Source of the DNA: Corynespora cassiicola
Lineage: Eukaryota > Ascomycota > Dothideomycetes > Pleosporales > Corynesporascaceae
Reading direction: 5' to 3'
Length of the DNA stretch: 64,000 nucleotides
NCBI GenBank assembly: GCA_022059125.1
Contig: JAEUWY010000011.1
Location: forward strand, 62,001 to 126,000
Shown here: positions 46,417 through 57,730 of the stretch, piece by piece
How positions within the stretch are numbered: the first letter of the stretch is position 1
Layout: each line of letters opens with the position of its first letter
Made by a program: the position numbers and the translations under genes
Notes under the pieces: model-generated
Databases searched by the model: none
Told to the model about the DNA's origin: nothing
Seen by the model: the letters and a program-made list of their open reading frames with translations, nothing else

Positions 46417-48159
46417 CTACAACCACCTCATACTCTCCAACTTGTGCTCTCCATATGGAACACTGGGGCTCTTCCACTCGGGTCCCTCCTCTCCGTTCAA
46501 GCTCACGACAGGCTTCAACACACTCAACCTCTCTCCCTTGAACGGACTCTTCTCAAAGCTCTGGAACCAGCCACTCTGCTCCTCGAGGTAGCTGCCAAGC
46601 ACCCTCTTCCAGCCATCCCACACGGTGAGCAGCAGGTCAAGCACATGGTGGCTTCCGCGCATGGGCTTCCACTGGAACCTCTCCTGGCACTCCTTGACCG
46701 TCTCCACGGGGTAGAGACCCACATCGGGGCGGAGCGCATAGGCATTCACGCCCGCAAGCGACGCAACCACCTCGTAGCTACCCCCCTCGATAGCCCGCCT
46801 CTTGAGTCCGAGCATGGCGCCCAACGCCCCCAGAATTCCCGTCGACATATCCGAAATGGGCAGACTGGGCAGCACAGCCTCGTTCTCGGGGAGGTCCTGC
46901 GTAATCTCGAGCGCCTTGCCCGTCACGTACGCGGAGCCCGCCGCAGCGTCCGCAATCTGCTGCCAGCCGGGCCTCTCGCGGTAGTAACCATCGGGGCCGT
47001 AGCAGTTCTCGCTGACGTACACGATGCCCTTGCCGCGCTTGCCAGCCATCTCGAGCAGCTCCTCGACGCCGAGACAGAACTTCTTCATCTTGCCGAGGCG
47101 GAAGCCCTGGAGGAAGACATCGGCGTCTGCGATGAGCGAGGCGAGGAGCGCGCGGTCGCTCTCTTTGCGCAAGTCCACGGTCGTGGTGCGCTTGCCCGCG
47201 TTCAGGGTGAGCTGGAAGATGTTGATGTCGGGGAGGTGGGGGGCGTTGAGGCGGATCACGTCTGCGCCGAAGGAGGCGAGGACGGTGCCGACTTGGGGGC
47301 CTGCGATGACGCGGGTCATCTCGATGACCTTGACGCCGGCGAGGGGGCGCTTGTCGTTAGGGTTGAGGGGCGGGAAGGCCACGGGTGGGGTGGGCACGGC
47401 GTGAGTCTGCTTCTTGACGTTCACCAAGGGGTGGGCGGCGAGGGACTTGCCCATAGTGCTGTTATTCCACTGCTCAGGGGTGAAGCAGATGGAGCCGCAG
47501 AAGCCGTTCATCAAGTTGTTCATCTCGAGCTCGGCGGGGGAGAACTTCTTGGTGAAGGAGGCAATGTACTGGGCTGCCTCATCGTTGGAGTCGAACTTCT
47601 TGTCCGGGTCGATACCAATGGACTTGAGAACTGGCGCCTGGCTCATACTTCCGTGAAGCGAGTACCACGTCTTTGGGTCGCTCGTGGGGTACAGCGCAGT
47701 GGTGCGGTACTTGAGGGGCCCCGCACCCAGAGCTCCATTCTCCCACTCGGGGTACAAGTCGTTGATCTTCTTCTGAGCCACTAGGCTGAAGATGTCCTCT
47801 CCGCCAACGTAGGCAGTTGCGACGCAGCCAAACCAAAAGGCTGCGTGAGTAGTGTTGACAGTGATTTCGCGGTTCTTGTCCTCGCTGCCACGGAGAGTCA
47901 AGATCTCGTCGCCAATAACACCGCACATGGCATGCAGGGCGGCAGCGACTGAAGTTGCTTTGACGGGGCCTGGGATGACGGGGAAGTCCTCGCCGGTGAA
48001 CTTGACTTTGGAGAGGACAGATTCATCCTGTGTAAAGCCCGGCGTTTGCGAGGCGATTTGACGGAATATCCGCGCTGTGTCTTCTGGAACGGGTGTGAAG
48101 GTCTTGTCAGTGTAGGTTCCAGGACCGTAGACATCAGGTATCCTGTCTGACGAAGACAT
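46417..48159 (-). CDS. Class III (CaiB/BaiF, formyl-CoA transferase family) CoA-transferase
   Basis: An intronless frame of 580 residues from ATG 48,159 (MSSSDRIPDVYG). The frame opens 25 codons earlier, but that part reads like leader. The protein has two CaiB-type regions. The first half, VIPGPVKATSVAAALHAMCG, is divergent. The second has the hallmark LAGVKVIEMTRVIAGPQVGTVLASFGADVIRL with DLRKESDRALLASL and LPISDMSTGILGALGAM. The family moves CoA between carboxylic acids such as oxalate/formate or carnitine derivatives, or acts in racemase-like 2-methylacyl-CoA chemistry. It is divergent from a dehydrogenase gene 905 bp away, suggesting shared regulation. The substrate is not deducible. Confidence 0.88.
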   Translation of the reverse strand: MSSSDRIPDVYGPGTYTDKTFTPVPEDTARIFRQIASQTPGFTQDESVLSKVKFTGEDFPVIPGPVKATSVAAALHAMCGVIGDEILTLRGSEDKNREITVNTTHAAFWFGCVATAYVGGEDIFSLVAQKKINDLYPEWENGALGAGPLKYRTTALYPTSDPKTWYSLHGSMSQAPVLKSIGIDPDKKFDSNDEAAQYIASFTKKFSPAELEMNNLMNGFCGSICFTPEQWNNSTMGKSLAAHPLVNVKKQTHAVPTPPVAFPPLNPNDKRPLAGVKVIEMTRVIAGPQVGTVLASFGADVIRLNAPHLPDINIFQLTLNAGKRTTTVDLRKESDRALLASLIADADVFLQGFRLGKMKKFCLGVEELLEMAGKRGKGIVYVSENCYGPDGYYRERPGWQQIADAAAGSAYVTGKALEITQDLPENEAVLPSLPISDMSTGILGALGAMLGLKRRAIEGGSYEVVASLAGVNAYALRPDVGLYPVETVKECQERFQWKPMRGSHHVLDLLLTVWDGWKRVLGSYLEEQSGWFQSFEKSPFKGERLSVLKPVVSLNGEEGPEWKSPSVPYGEHKLESMRWL

Positions 48160-49064
48160 GTTGATGTTGTGTAATTGATGTGTTATTGTTGTGCAAAGAA
48201 GAGTAGATTGTGAAATATGCTTGATGTAATGCAATGGGTATCAACTTGGAAATCTGTCGATGTGTTGGATGAACTGATGGCATCCAAAGCTGCAAACGGC
48301 CATCTTCTTATATTTTCTTCTTGACCGGAACGTAAACTCAAATTTTTTTCGACAACATCATCTCTCGGTGTCTCTCCTCCAGGGGATGCATCAGATCGTG
48401 CATCGCAAAAGGAGATAACTCGGGCGGTTGACTTCATACACGTAGGCGTTTTACGGCCCGCCGAGGGCTCGTACGAGGTCCTTTCCGACCCAGTGTGGAT
48501 ACACAGGCCTCGGGACACCTTGTTGGTGGTTTAGTGATTGCGGTAGCAGCTTGCCGAGGCCCGCCGAGAAAAGTCCACGATTGGCTAGCTGTTGCGTCAT
48601 GACCCTCTCCACCGAGGCCACATCCCTGTCACCACGTCTCGTTCCTAGATCTGACGACTCAAACACTGTCCTTCTGCGTATTGAATTCGGGCCGGACCGT
48701 TGCTATCGTGAATCTTGTGTGAGTTGAAAATCTTGAAACCAAAGCCCGAGTCCTCTCCGATGAAGTTAGTATAGCGCCAGGGATCGTCTCCATACTCATC
48801 GGACGATTGAGATCATATCCCCATGGCTTCGTACGATGGAAGTCTGGAGATTGAGAGAATTCTTTCTGGTTAGATTTTTTTTTTCTTTCTCTTCACCGTC
48901 TCTTGATTATAAGATGCTCCGTGGCTCCCGTCACAAGGCGGCACTGACATCAACATTCATCTTCACAAACATCAAACAATCATCCAGCTGTTCAATACTT
49001 TGAAACTCTTCGATACCCTTACACTCAGTTGATATATTTTCCAAATTTCTGAATACATTCCATC
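48160..49064. promoter_or_regulatory. Divergent promoter region of CoA-transferase and dehydrogenase-YWTD gene
   Basis: 905 bp between the two ATGs. A T-rich/TTTCT stretch near 48,875-48,895 and a CA/CT-rich leader precede the plus-strand ATG. ORFs here (48,183-48,518 and 48,451-48,666) look spurious. Confidence 0.4.
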
Positions 49065-50957
49065 ATGCCACACGTAACAAACGACCATCCTCCCATCAAG
49101 CACGTGGCCATCATAGGGTGCGGGTCGATCGGTGCGTCATGGGCGGCTCTTTTCTTAGCCCAGGGTCTCACAGTAACCGCATTCGACATCAACCCTGCTT
49201 CTAAGACCTTCCTTCACAACCTTGTCTCTGCAGCTCTGCCGACGCTAAAATCGCTTGGCCTTCTCAAGAACCCTTCCGCAGCACCAGAGAACATCACCTT
49301 CACAACCAACTTGGAGGACGCTGTACGACATGCAGACTTTATTCAGGAGAACGGCCCAGAGAAGCTCGAGTTCAAACAGGAGCTCTTTACCGATCTGTCG
49401 AGGATAGTCAGGGATGATGTCATCATCGCGACTAGTTCGAGCGGCTTGACATGCTCGAGTATCCAGGCCGGCGTCCCTGAGGACGCTTATCCGGAGAGGT
49501 TCGTGGTTGGGCATCCCTTCAATCCCCCACACCTGATCCCATTGGTTGAAGTCGTCGGTGGCGATTGCACATCCACAAAGATTATCGACCGGACGATGGA
49601 CTTTTACACGGCCATGGGCAAGAAGGCGGTCCACGTCAAGAAGGAGGCCAAGGGACACATTGCCAACAGGCTCCAGGCGGCTCTCCTGAGGGAAGCCTTG
49701 TATCTCGTGCAGGAAGACATTTGCAATGTCAGGGACATTGATGAAGCTATGGCCTATGGCCCCGGGCTGCGATGGGGAGTCATGGGACCCAACACGCTCA
49801 TGCATCTCGCCGGTGGTGAGGGAGGGGCCCAGCACTTGGCCAACCACCTACTTGGCCCATTGATGACCTGGTTCGCGCCTCAGGACCCCGTCTTGGACGA
49901 CAACCTCAAGAAGAAGTGGGTGGATGAGACTTTGGACGCAGTAGGCGGAAGAAGGTACCAAGATCTATCCAAACAGCGTGACGAAGAGCTCGTGCAGCTG
50001 CTCAATGTGAGGAAAGAATGGGATGACTGGGCTGAAAATCGCTTGTCTGAAGGAAGCTCGCAGAGCAGCCTTGCTCCCCGCAAGAACCTCTACATCCTGG
50101 ACACCGACCTCATCAAGCTTCCCGGAAAGTGCAATGGTCGCATCGTCACCTGCGGAATCGATGGATCAGACCTCCATACCGTCATCGACAACATCCCTAC
50201 CATGCCCGATGGCATCACAATCGACCATTCGGCGGGCAAGATGTACTGGACCAACATGGGCACCTCCTTCAACACCAACGACGGTTCCATCGAGAGCGCC
50301 AACCTCGACGGCTCCGACCGCCAAACTGTCATCCCAACGGGGGCCCCTGGCGTCCGAACCCCGAAGCAAATCAGCCTCGCCGAAAAGTCTCGCAAGCTGT
50401 ACTGGTGCGACCGCGAGGGCATGAAGGTCTGCCGCAGCAACCTCGACGGCAGCGAAAAGGAGATCCTCATCGACACCTCATCCACCGACACCGACAAGCC
50501 CAGTGTGTTTCGATGGTGTGTCGGCATCACCGTCGACGAGGCGAGGGGCTGGTTCTACTGGACGCAAAAGGGCCCCTCGAAGGGCAAGCAAGGCCGTATC
50601 TTCCGTGCGCGCATCGATAACCCCGCGGAGCGCGAGTTGCTGTTCGAGAACTTGCCCGAGCCCATTGATTTGGAGTTGGACGAGGAGACGGCTACTCTGT
50701 ACTGGACGGACCGTGGTGATCCGCCCACGGGTAACTCGTTGAATCGCGCGGTGGTGGATGGTGTTGCGGGCAAGCGCGAGAGGGAGGTTTTGGCGAGGAG
50801 GTTACACGAGACGATTGGGTTGGCCTTGGATCGACAGCGCAAGGTGTGCTTTGTCACGGATCTTTCCGGAGGCGTGTATGAGGTGGATGTTGAGACCAAG
50901 GAGAAGAAGGTGTTGTTTGCCGAGTTGGGCGATTTGACAGGCATTGCTTTGGCGTGA
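49065..50957 (+). CDS. 3-hydroxyacyl-CoA/carnitine/gulonate-type dehydrogenase fused to a YWTD-type propeller
   Basis: A single uninterrupted frame of 630 residues. Residues about 1-325 are an NAD-dependent 3-hydroxyacyl-CoA dehydrogenase-fold enzyme of the lambda-crystallin/L-carnitine dehydrogenase type: AIIGCGSIGASWAALF dinucleotide motif, ATSSSGLTCSSIQ, and the catalytic His segment VVGHPFNPPHLIPLVEVVGG. After a charged linker (about 325-345), residues about 350-630 form a YWTD/LDL-receptor-like beta-propeller with repeated MYWTNMG, LYWCDREG, FYWTQKG and LYWTDRGD blades. No signal peptide is present, so the propeller is intracellular, unlike LDL-receptor homologues. The first half could oxidise carnitine, gulonate or another 3-hydroxy acid; the propeller might be a lactonase or binding module. 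Both ideas are inference. Confidence 0.88.
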   Translation: MPHVTNDHPPIKHVAIIGCGSIGASWAALFLAQGLTVTAFDINPASKTFLHNLVSAALPTLKSLGLLKNPSAAPENITFTTNLEDAVRHADFIQENGPEKLEFKQELFTDLSRIVRDDVIIATSSSGLTCSSIQAGVPEDAYPERFVVGHPFNPPHLIPLVEVVGGDCTSTKIIDRTMDFYTAMGKKAVHVKKEAKGHIANRLQAALLREALYLVQEDICNVRDIDEAMAYGPGLRWGVMGPNTLMHLAGGEGGAQHLANHLLGPLMTWFAPQDPVLDDNLKKKWVDETLDAVGGRRYQDLSKQRDEELVQLLNVRKEWDDWAENRLSEGSSQSSLAPRKNLYILDTDLIKLPGKCNGRIVTCGIDGSDLHTVIDNIPTMPDGITIDHSAGKMYWTNMGTSFNTNDGSIESANLDGSDRQTVIPTGAPGVRTPKQISLAEKSRKLYWCDREGMKVCRSNLDGSEKEILIDTSSTDTDKPSVFRWCVGITVDEARGWFYWTQKGPSKGKQGRIFRARIDNPAERELLFENLPEPIDLELDEETATLYWTDRGDPPTGNSLNRAVVDGVAGKREREVLARRLHETIGLALDRQRKVCFVTDLSGGVYEVDVETKEKKVLFAELGDLTGIALA

Positions 50958-51514
50958 GGAGGTAATTGATATCCATGTATTATTAGTCTAGAAGTAATAA
51001 AGTTCGTACTCTGATGAATGGTCTTACTCTATTGTCTGTGGGTTCATCATTGGCTAGAACTGCGAGCTGTACCACCATGTTTTAGGCACTCTTTCATACC
51101 AATTCGATAATGAGCTCGGGGTTTTCTTTCGTTGTACCCATGTATTATGTGAGAACCTGCTCAATAATTTAGAACAATGAAAGCAACGGCCTCCTCCATT
51201 CCTTTTTTGGTGTTTGGGTCTGGAAAAGTTATTAGCTTGATTGGTTAAAGCATGCATGATGAACCCCTTAGCGTGCATGCAAGGAGCGATCCTTGCGAAG
51301 CAATAATAACCACCCGCATATGCATCCGTCCATATCGGACTATGGTCTAACAATCTTGTCCTTCTGAAATATTGCCGCCTATGTGGCGTGGCACGAGTCA
51401 CCTGAATGCGCGCCAGCGCGCCGTTTTTAATTGACACATAAAAGATAAAGAATTGGCAACCCCGCAACCTTGACTTGACGCTGGAAACTCAAGCCACCCA
51501 CTACCATAAGCAGT
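50958..51514. other. Intergenic region
   Basis: About 0.55 kb. The minus-strand ORF 51,054-51,467 shows no family features and starts within the 3' flank of the dehydrogenase gene; considered chance. Confidence 0.45.
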
Positions 51515-53656
51515 ATGGGCACCCATGGACTTTACACCTATCGTTGATGTGGCCGCTACTATGTTTACTACAACGGCCAGTCAGTCATCCCCCGTGTCCT
51601 GTTTGAAGTGTTTCTAACCTTATCAGCGACTCTTACCCGACAGGTCTAGGAAAGTCTCTCACGAGAAAAATTCCAAAGGATCCTGAATCATTCAAGAAAT
51701 GGCTTTCCTCCAAGCGTGCAGAATATTCAACTGCAGAAGCGCAGGCGGAGAAGAAGATTCTTTCAGTAACTCCAGCCCAATACGACCAGGGCAAAGTAAA
51801 CAGGATTGGAAATGTGGGGATTGAAGGATTGGAAATGTCGCCTCAGTGTTTGATTCCCGAGCTCGATTTGTCAGTACAACTTATGTTTCTCTGTGTATGT
51901 CTGCGAGTCCCCGCGCTTTTGTGTCTCCGGGCATTATTTAGGGGTAGCCCTTCTGTGTCTTTTTTACGACTTTTGGACCGCGTTCCGTGTGCGATCTGTC
52001 TATTCAATTTTAATACCTTATCTTTATGGTTTCATTGACTGAGACTATGCCACATGCTAATGTTCTTTTGCGGGTTCATCGAATGGGTCTATGCCATCGA
52101 TCTAGATCGAGAAGTCTTTTTAATTCGCGGAAAACGGAATATAGATATTTGCTTCCCATTATCTCGAATCCCAGACGGATGGGACTCTAAGGTCATCGAA
52201 ATGGTTGAACGTCAGTACTTGGGCTCTGAGTCATCTGCCAAAGAAGACAGCGAAGATGAAAATAGAAAACATGGGGAAAACAAAGAGGGCGAGGAAAGAA
52301 ACCCGATGAAATCCTTCAGCTATGTTACCTCCAATGTCCATCAACATTACAAGGAACTTCAGACCAAAATTGTTTCACCCAGAAAATGTAACCATTTGAG
52401 AAAGAAAACTGTATTCTTCATCCGCAAGAAGCCACTGTTTGGGACGAGTCCCCTGCCGTATTGACTATGGTTTTGACTAGGTCGTCCACGGTGCCCCCAG
52501 CTGAGTGCTAGCGAATTGATTGGTGGCCGAGTCGCTTCTTTCTTTTATCTAGTATCGTGCCAGTGTCCTGCGATCGTCGTTGAAGTGCTTCTAAAAAAGA
52601 ACGATTATGAGTTGCATATCAGAGAGTTGTTGTTGGCTAGTAAGTGTCTGAGGATTAGCAGAAAGGTTTGCTCTAATATGGGCTATTTTAGCGTTTAGTC
52701 GGTAATAAAGCGCTATATTATTAACTAAACAGGGCTAATCTGTGCGCTGAGGGCCTGTTTAAGGGCCTGCAGCCTACGTTTTAGCCTTAGCTCTGCACAA
52801 AGTGCAGAATGTGTCCTGACCTCTGTTAGCTATGTTTAACTTTTAAATATGTTGATCCTTACTAAACGTCTTTAAGAAGGCACTAGAGCTATATTAGAGG
52901 TTGAGAATGGATAGGGCAAGTTGATATAGGGGCCTTTTTTAACCTCCTCATTCCAGGCTCCAGTTGCCCGTGATCCTCAACAACCAAACTTCAACCTCTT
53001 CAAGACCAATCAGGGGCTCCGTATTTGTGCCATTTGAACAGCCAATCCGGCGACTCACTGTTTTCAGTCTCGACTATCATGCATGCATAAGAAACGCACA
53101 CCACACTGCCTGCGAGGATTATTTCGCTTTCAGGGAGCTTTTTCATACTATACTATGCATTTGTTCTTGTTCCCCAGAAGTCGTGAACCTGTGCACGAAA
53201 GCTCATCCGGATTTATCGAACCCATATTCCACTATTTTGGCATGTCGGTCAGCACCGGGAACAGAGTTTGCTTCTTCGCTGCTGGAAGGCTACCATTTGA
53301 AGAATTTTCCTCCTTGTATCTCACCAGCATCTCGTTGCTACTGGTTCTTGGACGTTCTTGTTTGCTTGGAAAAGAACTTGGACAGCTTGGAAGGTATCAA
53401 ACCCGCCGTTGTGGATGCAGTGAACGAGGTAAAAGATCAAGGACGCCATTTCTTCAACGCTATAGTAATTTTTATGTCTGCTGTGGTCCTTATCCGTTTG
53501 ATGGACGAGAAAGTCGAGTACATTGCTCCACTTGAGGTTGAGGCGTTTTACGCCCCAACTTGGATGCGAATAGAAGACGCCATTTCAACCTTGGATGAAA
53601 GAAATACCCCTACTTTCGAAGCCATTGCTCAACTTTTCGAAACTACTGCTCAATAA
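51515..53656 (+). pseudogene. Decayed fungal hypothetical-protein gene, N-terminal part
   Basis: ATG 51,515 opens MGTHGLYTYR and then hits TGA at codon 11 (51,545-51,547), after which CGRYYVYYNG continues. A good 47-bp intron (51,580-51,626) restores DSYPTGLGKSLTRKIPKD. Further pieces are FIEWVYAIDLDREVF (near 52,080) and, in another frame, WFLDVLVCLEKNLDSLEGIK (53,341-53,400). This matches a lineage-specific fungal family of unknown function that starts MGTHGLY..YRGRYYVYYN, recalled rather than searched. Multiple stops and frame changes mean it is not a working gene. Positions 52,470-52,960 between the pieces show nothing recognisable and may be an insertion. Confidence 0.55.
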
Positions 53657-53747
53657 AAGTGATTTAGCTATGCTAGAGAGTACCTACTTAAGTACCTGCC
53701 ATCATTGACGCTGACGCTTTCAGGTTGCACCCTTCTGGATCTGGACG

Positions 53748-55318
53748 GCATGGCTACTTCCCGAATGAGATTTATCAAAACATCATAGGCTACGCCAATC
53801 CAATATCAAGGATTGCGTGTCTTTCAGTCTCATGAAATTTCCGGGAATTTGCCTTGGATGCGTTCTGTATGAGTGATGGGTTCACTGTCGCTGCTACCTC
53901 ACCCGAAACAGAGCCAGAATGTCTCCATCCCGCCGCAGGAAACCTAGGAAGACTCTATTTCAAGTTAGATAAATCCCAGACTTCAATGTCGAGGAGAAGA
54001 CGACAAGAGCCACCCAAAGGCCGCAGTACCTCATAGTTTCCGGTTTTGGGCCTTCAACGAGCTTCCAGCATTCTTCCACACTTGAAACTCACGTTCGCCG
54101 TTTGGGAAGTTCGAAAAAAACCGGAGAGAGTTCTTGAATTGAACTCAGTAATCGGAAAATATAAGCAGCGATGTCATCGCCTCCAACGTTCTGGTAGAGA
54201 ATCTTCATCGTTTGAATACCAAACCTTCGAACAAATGATTCCTTCGAAAGATATTACTGCTTCATCCGAACCCATCGCAGCTTTGTTCAGTTTGGTATTC
54301 TTTTTGGACCTTGAGATTTTTGGTTGTTCGCACGAATACTTCTATCCCTCATCTCTTTTGGATCCAACAGAATACGTTAGCGATATTCCCCAGGACATTA
54401 CGATGCAGATTGGAAGCAAAAAAGATGAGGATATAAGTCCAGTTGAACGCTTTTACAGTCTATCATGGACCAAACAGGCCTCAGAAGATACAGAGAGCGG
54501 ATGGAACGCTGCAATCGAAGAAGCCATCGGTACAGCAAACTTGCAGGTGCTGCGATATATGCATTCGATGTGGATCTTTGGGAAGGACTTTACGTACGAA
54601 AATGCCCAACCTAGTCTCTAGGAAATACTAATAGGAAATAGTCAGGACGATCTCGCCATCATGGTCATCATCGGGACAAAATTGACAGTACTGCATTTGA
54701 AGGATTCCTTGCCCATTATTCCAGCACTTGCATCATTTCCTGCGCTGGAAAAGACAGCAGAATCATCGAGACCGAAACTGTTTGTGACACCAGACGAGGA
54801 TTACCTCAAACAAAACTATTGATTCTGGAGAGAGGCTGGGATAGATGTGAACAACCTCGAGGATCAAATCAAATGGCAGGTCCATTGCGAATGCTTTTAC
54901 AACAAAAGTACCAGTAATGTGGAGACTAGGATCATGAACGCACTGAAAATTGATGATCGTCATAGAATTGAAAGAGTATTGAGATGGATCTCGGAGACTG
55001 GGCAAAGCAGATGTTTTGAAGAGATGATAAGATATTGCAATAACAGGATTTATTGGGGCTCTTAGTGTTGCGAACTTCCTCCCAAGAATATCTCAGCTTT
55101 TCTCAATGGCATTGGGAATTTCGGTTACCAAGTACCCGATAAGCTGGACACCGTCCAAGAGGTTGTCACGTGGCAGGCCCAGAACTATTTCACTCTCTAC
55201 CGTCTCACACAAGACTGTCATTTGTTGATGAAATTTTACTGTTTCGAGTCCACTAATATAGTTTGTGAGATTTTATACGCGTTCGAATCATGTGTAACCC
55301 TCTGGATCATTTGGTGAC
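53748..55318 (+). pseudogene. Decayed F-box-containing C-terminal part of the same or an adjacent gene
   Basis: An F-box-like segment begins near 53,748: PNEIYQNIIGYANPISRIAC, interrupted by TGA at 53,833-53,835, probably from CGA, then NFREFALDAF. After a frame change, one frame from 54,046 to about 55,318 carries continuous protein-like sequence (IGTANLQVLRYMHSMWIFGK; IERVLRWISETGQSRC) broken by TAG at 54,619, TGA near 54,820 and TAG near 55,063. Single-base nonsense changes in an otherwise intact frame indicate a fairly young relic. An intron-like acceptor (ctgacgctttcag, 53,723) precedes the F-box, suggesting it was spliced to the upstream part. Confidence 0.55.
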
Positions 55319-55734
55319 GATTTTTTGACGTCCGGTGAAGTACCTATAGTAGCAATTCCCAATGCCTAGCTTTGATCAGTATATCCGAGATAATTTTTAC
55401 GATTCCGTTGTCGATTCCCTATATGATCATCGGTTGTGTCCCTAACCGTAAACGTTAAGGTCATCCACGTTTTTGGGCAACATGAAACGGCCCGTACATG
55501 GCTACCTGCACTTAACATTTAAATTAATTTGCTACCGTTAGTGTCGTTTTTTGTGTTTTGCGTAACTGATTCCGATAGACGTAGCTCTGGAGAATAAGTT
55601 TTATTGGTTTGGGAGGAGCAAACAAGGAATTTGGAAAGCTACAGGCAAATCCTACGGTGATAGCGTACCTGGACAGTGTATGATGTTACATTCTAATCGC
55701 ACTACATAAATCTCAGTCGGAAAATAGATACTTA
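55319..55734. other. Intergenic region upstream of the MFS gene
   Basis: About 0.4 kb, moderately AT-rich; no gene or clear signal seen. Confidence 0.45.
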
Positions 55735-57259
55735 ATGAAGACGGTCTGCATCCTTATCTTCCGAAATTCTCAGCTACATTCATCCAGCATGCATACTCGT
55801 TTTTTGCGGAATGATGGAAGCAAAAAGAATGCTTGGCTCACAGTTGCTGGTTCCTTTATGGTGTATTATTCCACCTGCGGGATCATCAACAGCTTCGGCT
55901 TCTTTCAGAGCCACTATGAACGCAAATTTGATCACAATTTTTCCCCAGCCAAAGTTGCCTTTATCGGCACATTTCAGTTGTTTCTGATGAACCTCTTGGG
56001 GTCGATATCGGGTACTCTATGCGACGCGTTTGGAGTAAAGGTGAGCCGCCAGGCCAAAGTGTCCATGGCATTGAAATCAATAAGATAGTATTTGTACGTG
56101 GGTTCCGGAATCGGAACTGCAAGTGCATTTCTCACTCTCTCATTTGTGTCTACCGGTGCATACTGGCAAATCTTCCTTATCCAAGGTATTTTTATGGGTG
56201 TTGCGATGGCCTTCAGTGCTCAACCGGCGATTACTGTCGTTGGCCAGTACTTTACAGAAAAGCGCGCGTTGGCCATGGGGATGGTATCCGCAGGTGGCGC
56301 CGTGGGAGGTATCTGCTTCCCGATATTCTTCAGCAAGCTCCTTGATACGGTCGGCTTTGCGTGGACGATGCGCATTACCGCCATCAAAATTATGTGAGTC
56401 AGAAAGCAATGAATTTAGCCAGATTTGCTGACATTATCAAGCATTTGCTATTCAACAGCTCTCATAATCTCGACCGCAAAATTCAAAGGCAAGACTCTGG
56501 ACTATAGGGCCAGGGCTTTGTACGATTTTGAAGGTTTCATGCAAACAGAATACTGGGTTCTTTGTATCGGAGCGTTTCTGGCGCAACTTGGGCTCTGGGT
56601 GCCTAGTTATTACATTGGTAAGGATTGACTGTCAACGTTTTCGAATGCTAAGCTTAAATAGAGTCTTACTGCATGATTGCATATCCAGGTACAAATTTAG
56701 CCAAATATCTTCTCTCAACCATGGGTGGACTAGGTCTTCTTGGCTCAGTGTTGTTCGTGATGATCCCGTTTTGCTGTTCGATTGAGCAACTGATACGCTT
56801 TAGGGGTGGTGCTGCGGGAGATATGATTGGGCGATTAAATGTTCTATGGCCCACAACGATGACTCTGGGAATTCTCTGCCTTTCCATTTGGTTGATCGAG
56901 CCATCGTTGCCTGTCTTGATAGTCTTTGGCTGCCTGTATGGATTCTCTTGGGGCCAGTTCTTGGCGCTTCTTCCATCAGCTATCGGTCAAATCTGCCCTG
57001 AGGAGAAGTTGGGCGCACGAATGGGTGCGTTTTACAGCGTCGTCTCTATCGCGGGGTTGCTCGGAACACCAATTGGAGGCGCATTAAGAGAAAAAAAGAC
57101 GGTGCACGGATATCGGAGATTGATAATATACTCGGTATGGTATCCTTTTCATTATGACATATATGTTAACAAACCAAGGGTTCTTTGCTAATTGCGGGCT
57201 CTTTGGTGTTCCTAATAAGCCGACTTTTACACGACCGATCAGTCAGGAGGAAATGGTGA
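55735..57259 (+). CDS. MFS transporter, monocarboxylate-permease (MCT) type
   Basis: Exons are 55735-56040, 56089-56393, 56442-56617, 56689-57135 and 57180-57259 (437 residues). All junctions preserve frame: GVK/YLYVGSG, AIKI/ICYSTA, YYIG/TNLAKY, IIYS/GSLLIAG. The N-terminal signature is DGSKKNAWLTVAGSFMVYYSTCGIINSFGFFQ, typical of fungal Mch/MCT-like permeases. There are about 12 hydrophobic segments, and the loop-adjacent GQYFTEKRALAMGMVSAGGAVGG is a family hallmark. Family members move monocarboxylates, riboflavin or similar compounds at the plasma membrane. The N-terminal tail is short, and an ATG at 55,789 (MHTRFLR) is an alternative start. Confidence 0.82.
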
Positions 57260-57730
57260 TTTCCAAAAAAGCAATGATAAAGAAAATACCTCTTATTTTC
57301 AGCGTTTTCGATTGCTGGCGGGCTATGCTTTTAGATCAGTTAAGTTTAAGTTGCTGACTTTATTGCCTTCGGGAAAAAATGCAGAGCAAAGATTGGGGAA
57401 ATACTGTCGAAGCCACTTGATTATCATTACACGCTTTCTATTTCGCTAGGTTCGATCCTAAAATGTACTCTTCATTCTTGCACCGCATATGCGATTGTTG
57501 AAAGTGGCCCCATGGTCTAGATGTGAATAAAGATTGGTTTCATAATTTCACGTGACTATCCTAACCGTAAACAGACAAGATCACTGAGCCGCACGCGGGC
57601 AGCAAGCCCCGAATTTGTGTCATGGCCGCCAACCGTCACCTCCCAAGGCCCTGTCCCAGTCTCATCTATTCTCGGGCAGTACTATGTACCCACCATTCTG
57701 TCCTTCTTTCCGAACAAACTGGTCACAGGG
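57260..57730. other. Intergenic region upstream of the Zn2Cys6 gene
   Basis: About 0.47 kb. The reading frame of the regulator stays open upstream to 57,617 but has no ATG there, so an upstream coding exon cannot be excluded. Nothing else recognised. Confidence 0.4.

Noticed and set aside
46393..47784. 463-codon plus-strand ORF
   Set aside because: It is the antisense reading of the class III CoA-transferase; long only because of third-position GC bias.
51054..51467. 137-codon minus-strand ORF
   Set aside because: No family features, and it overlaps the 3' flank of the dehydrogenase gene.
57617..57730. N-terminal extension of the Zn2Cys6 protein (MSWPPTV...)
   Set aside because: Position 57,617 is GTG, not ATG; the first in-frame ATG is 57,731.
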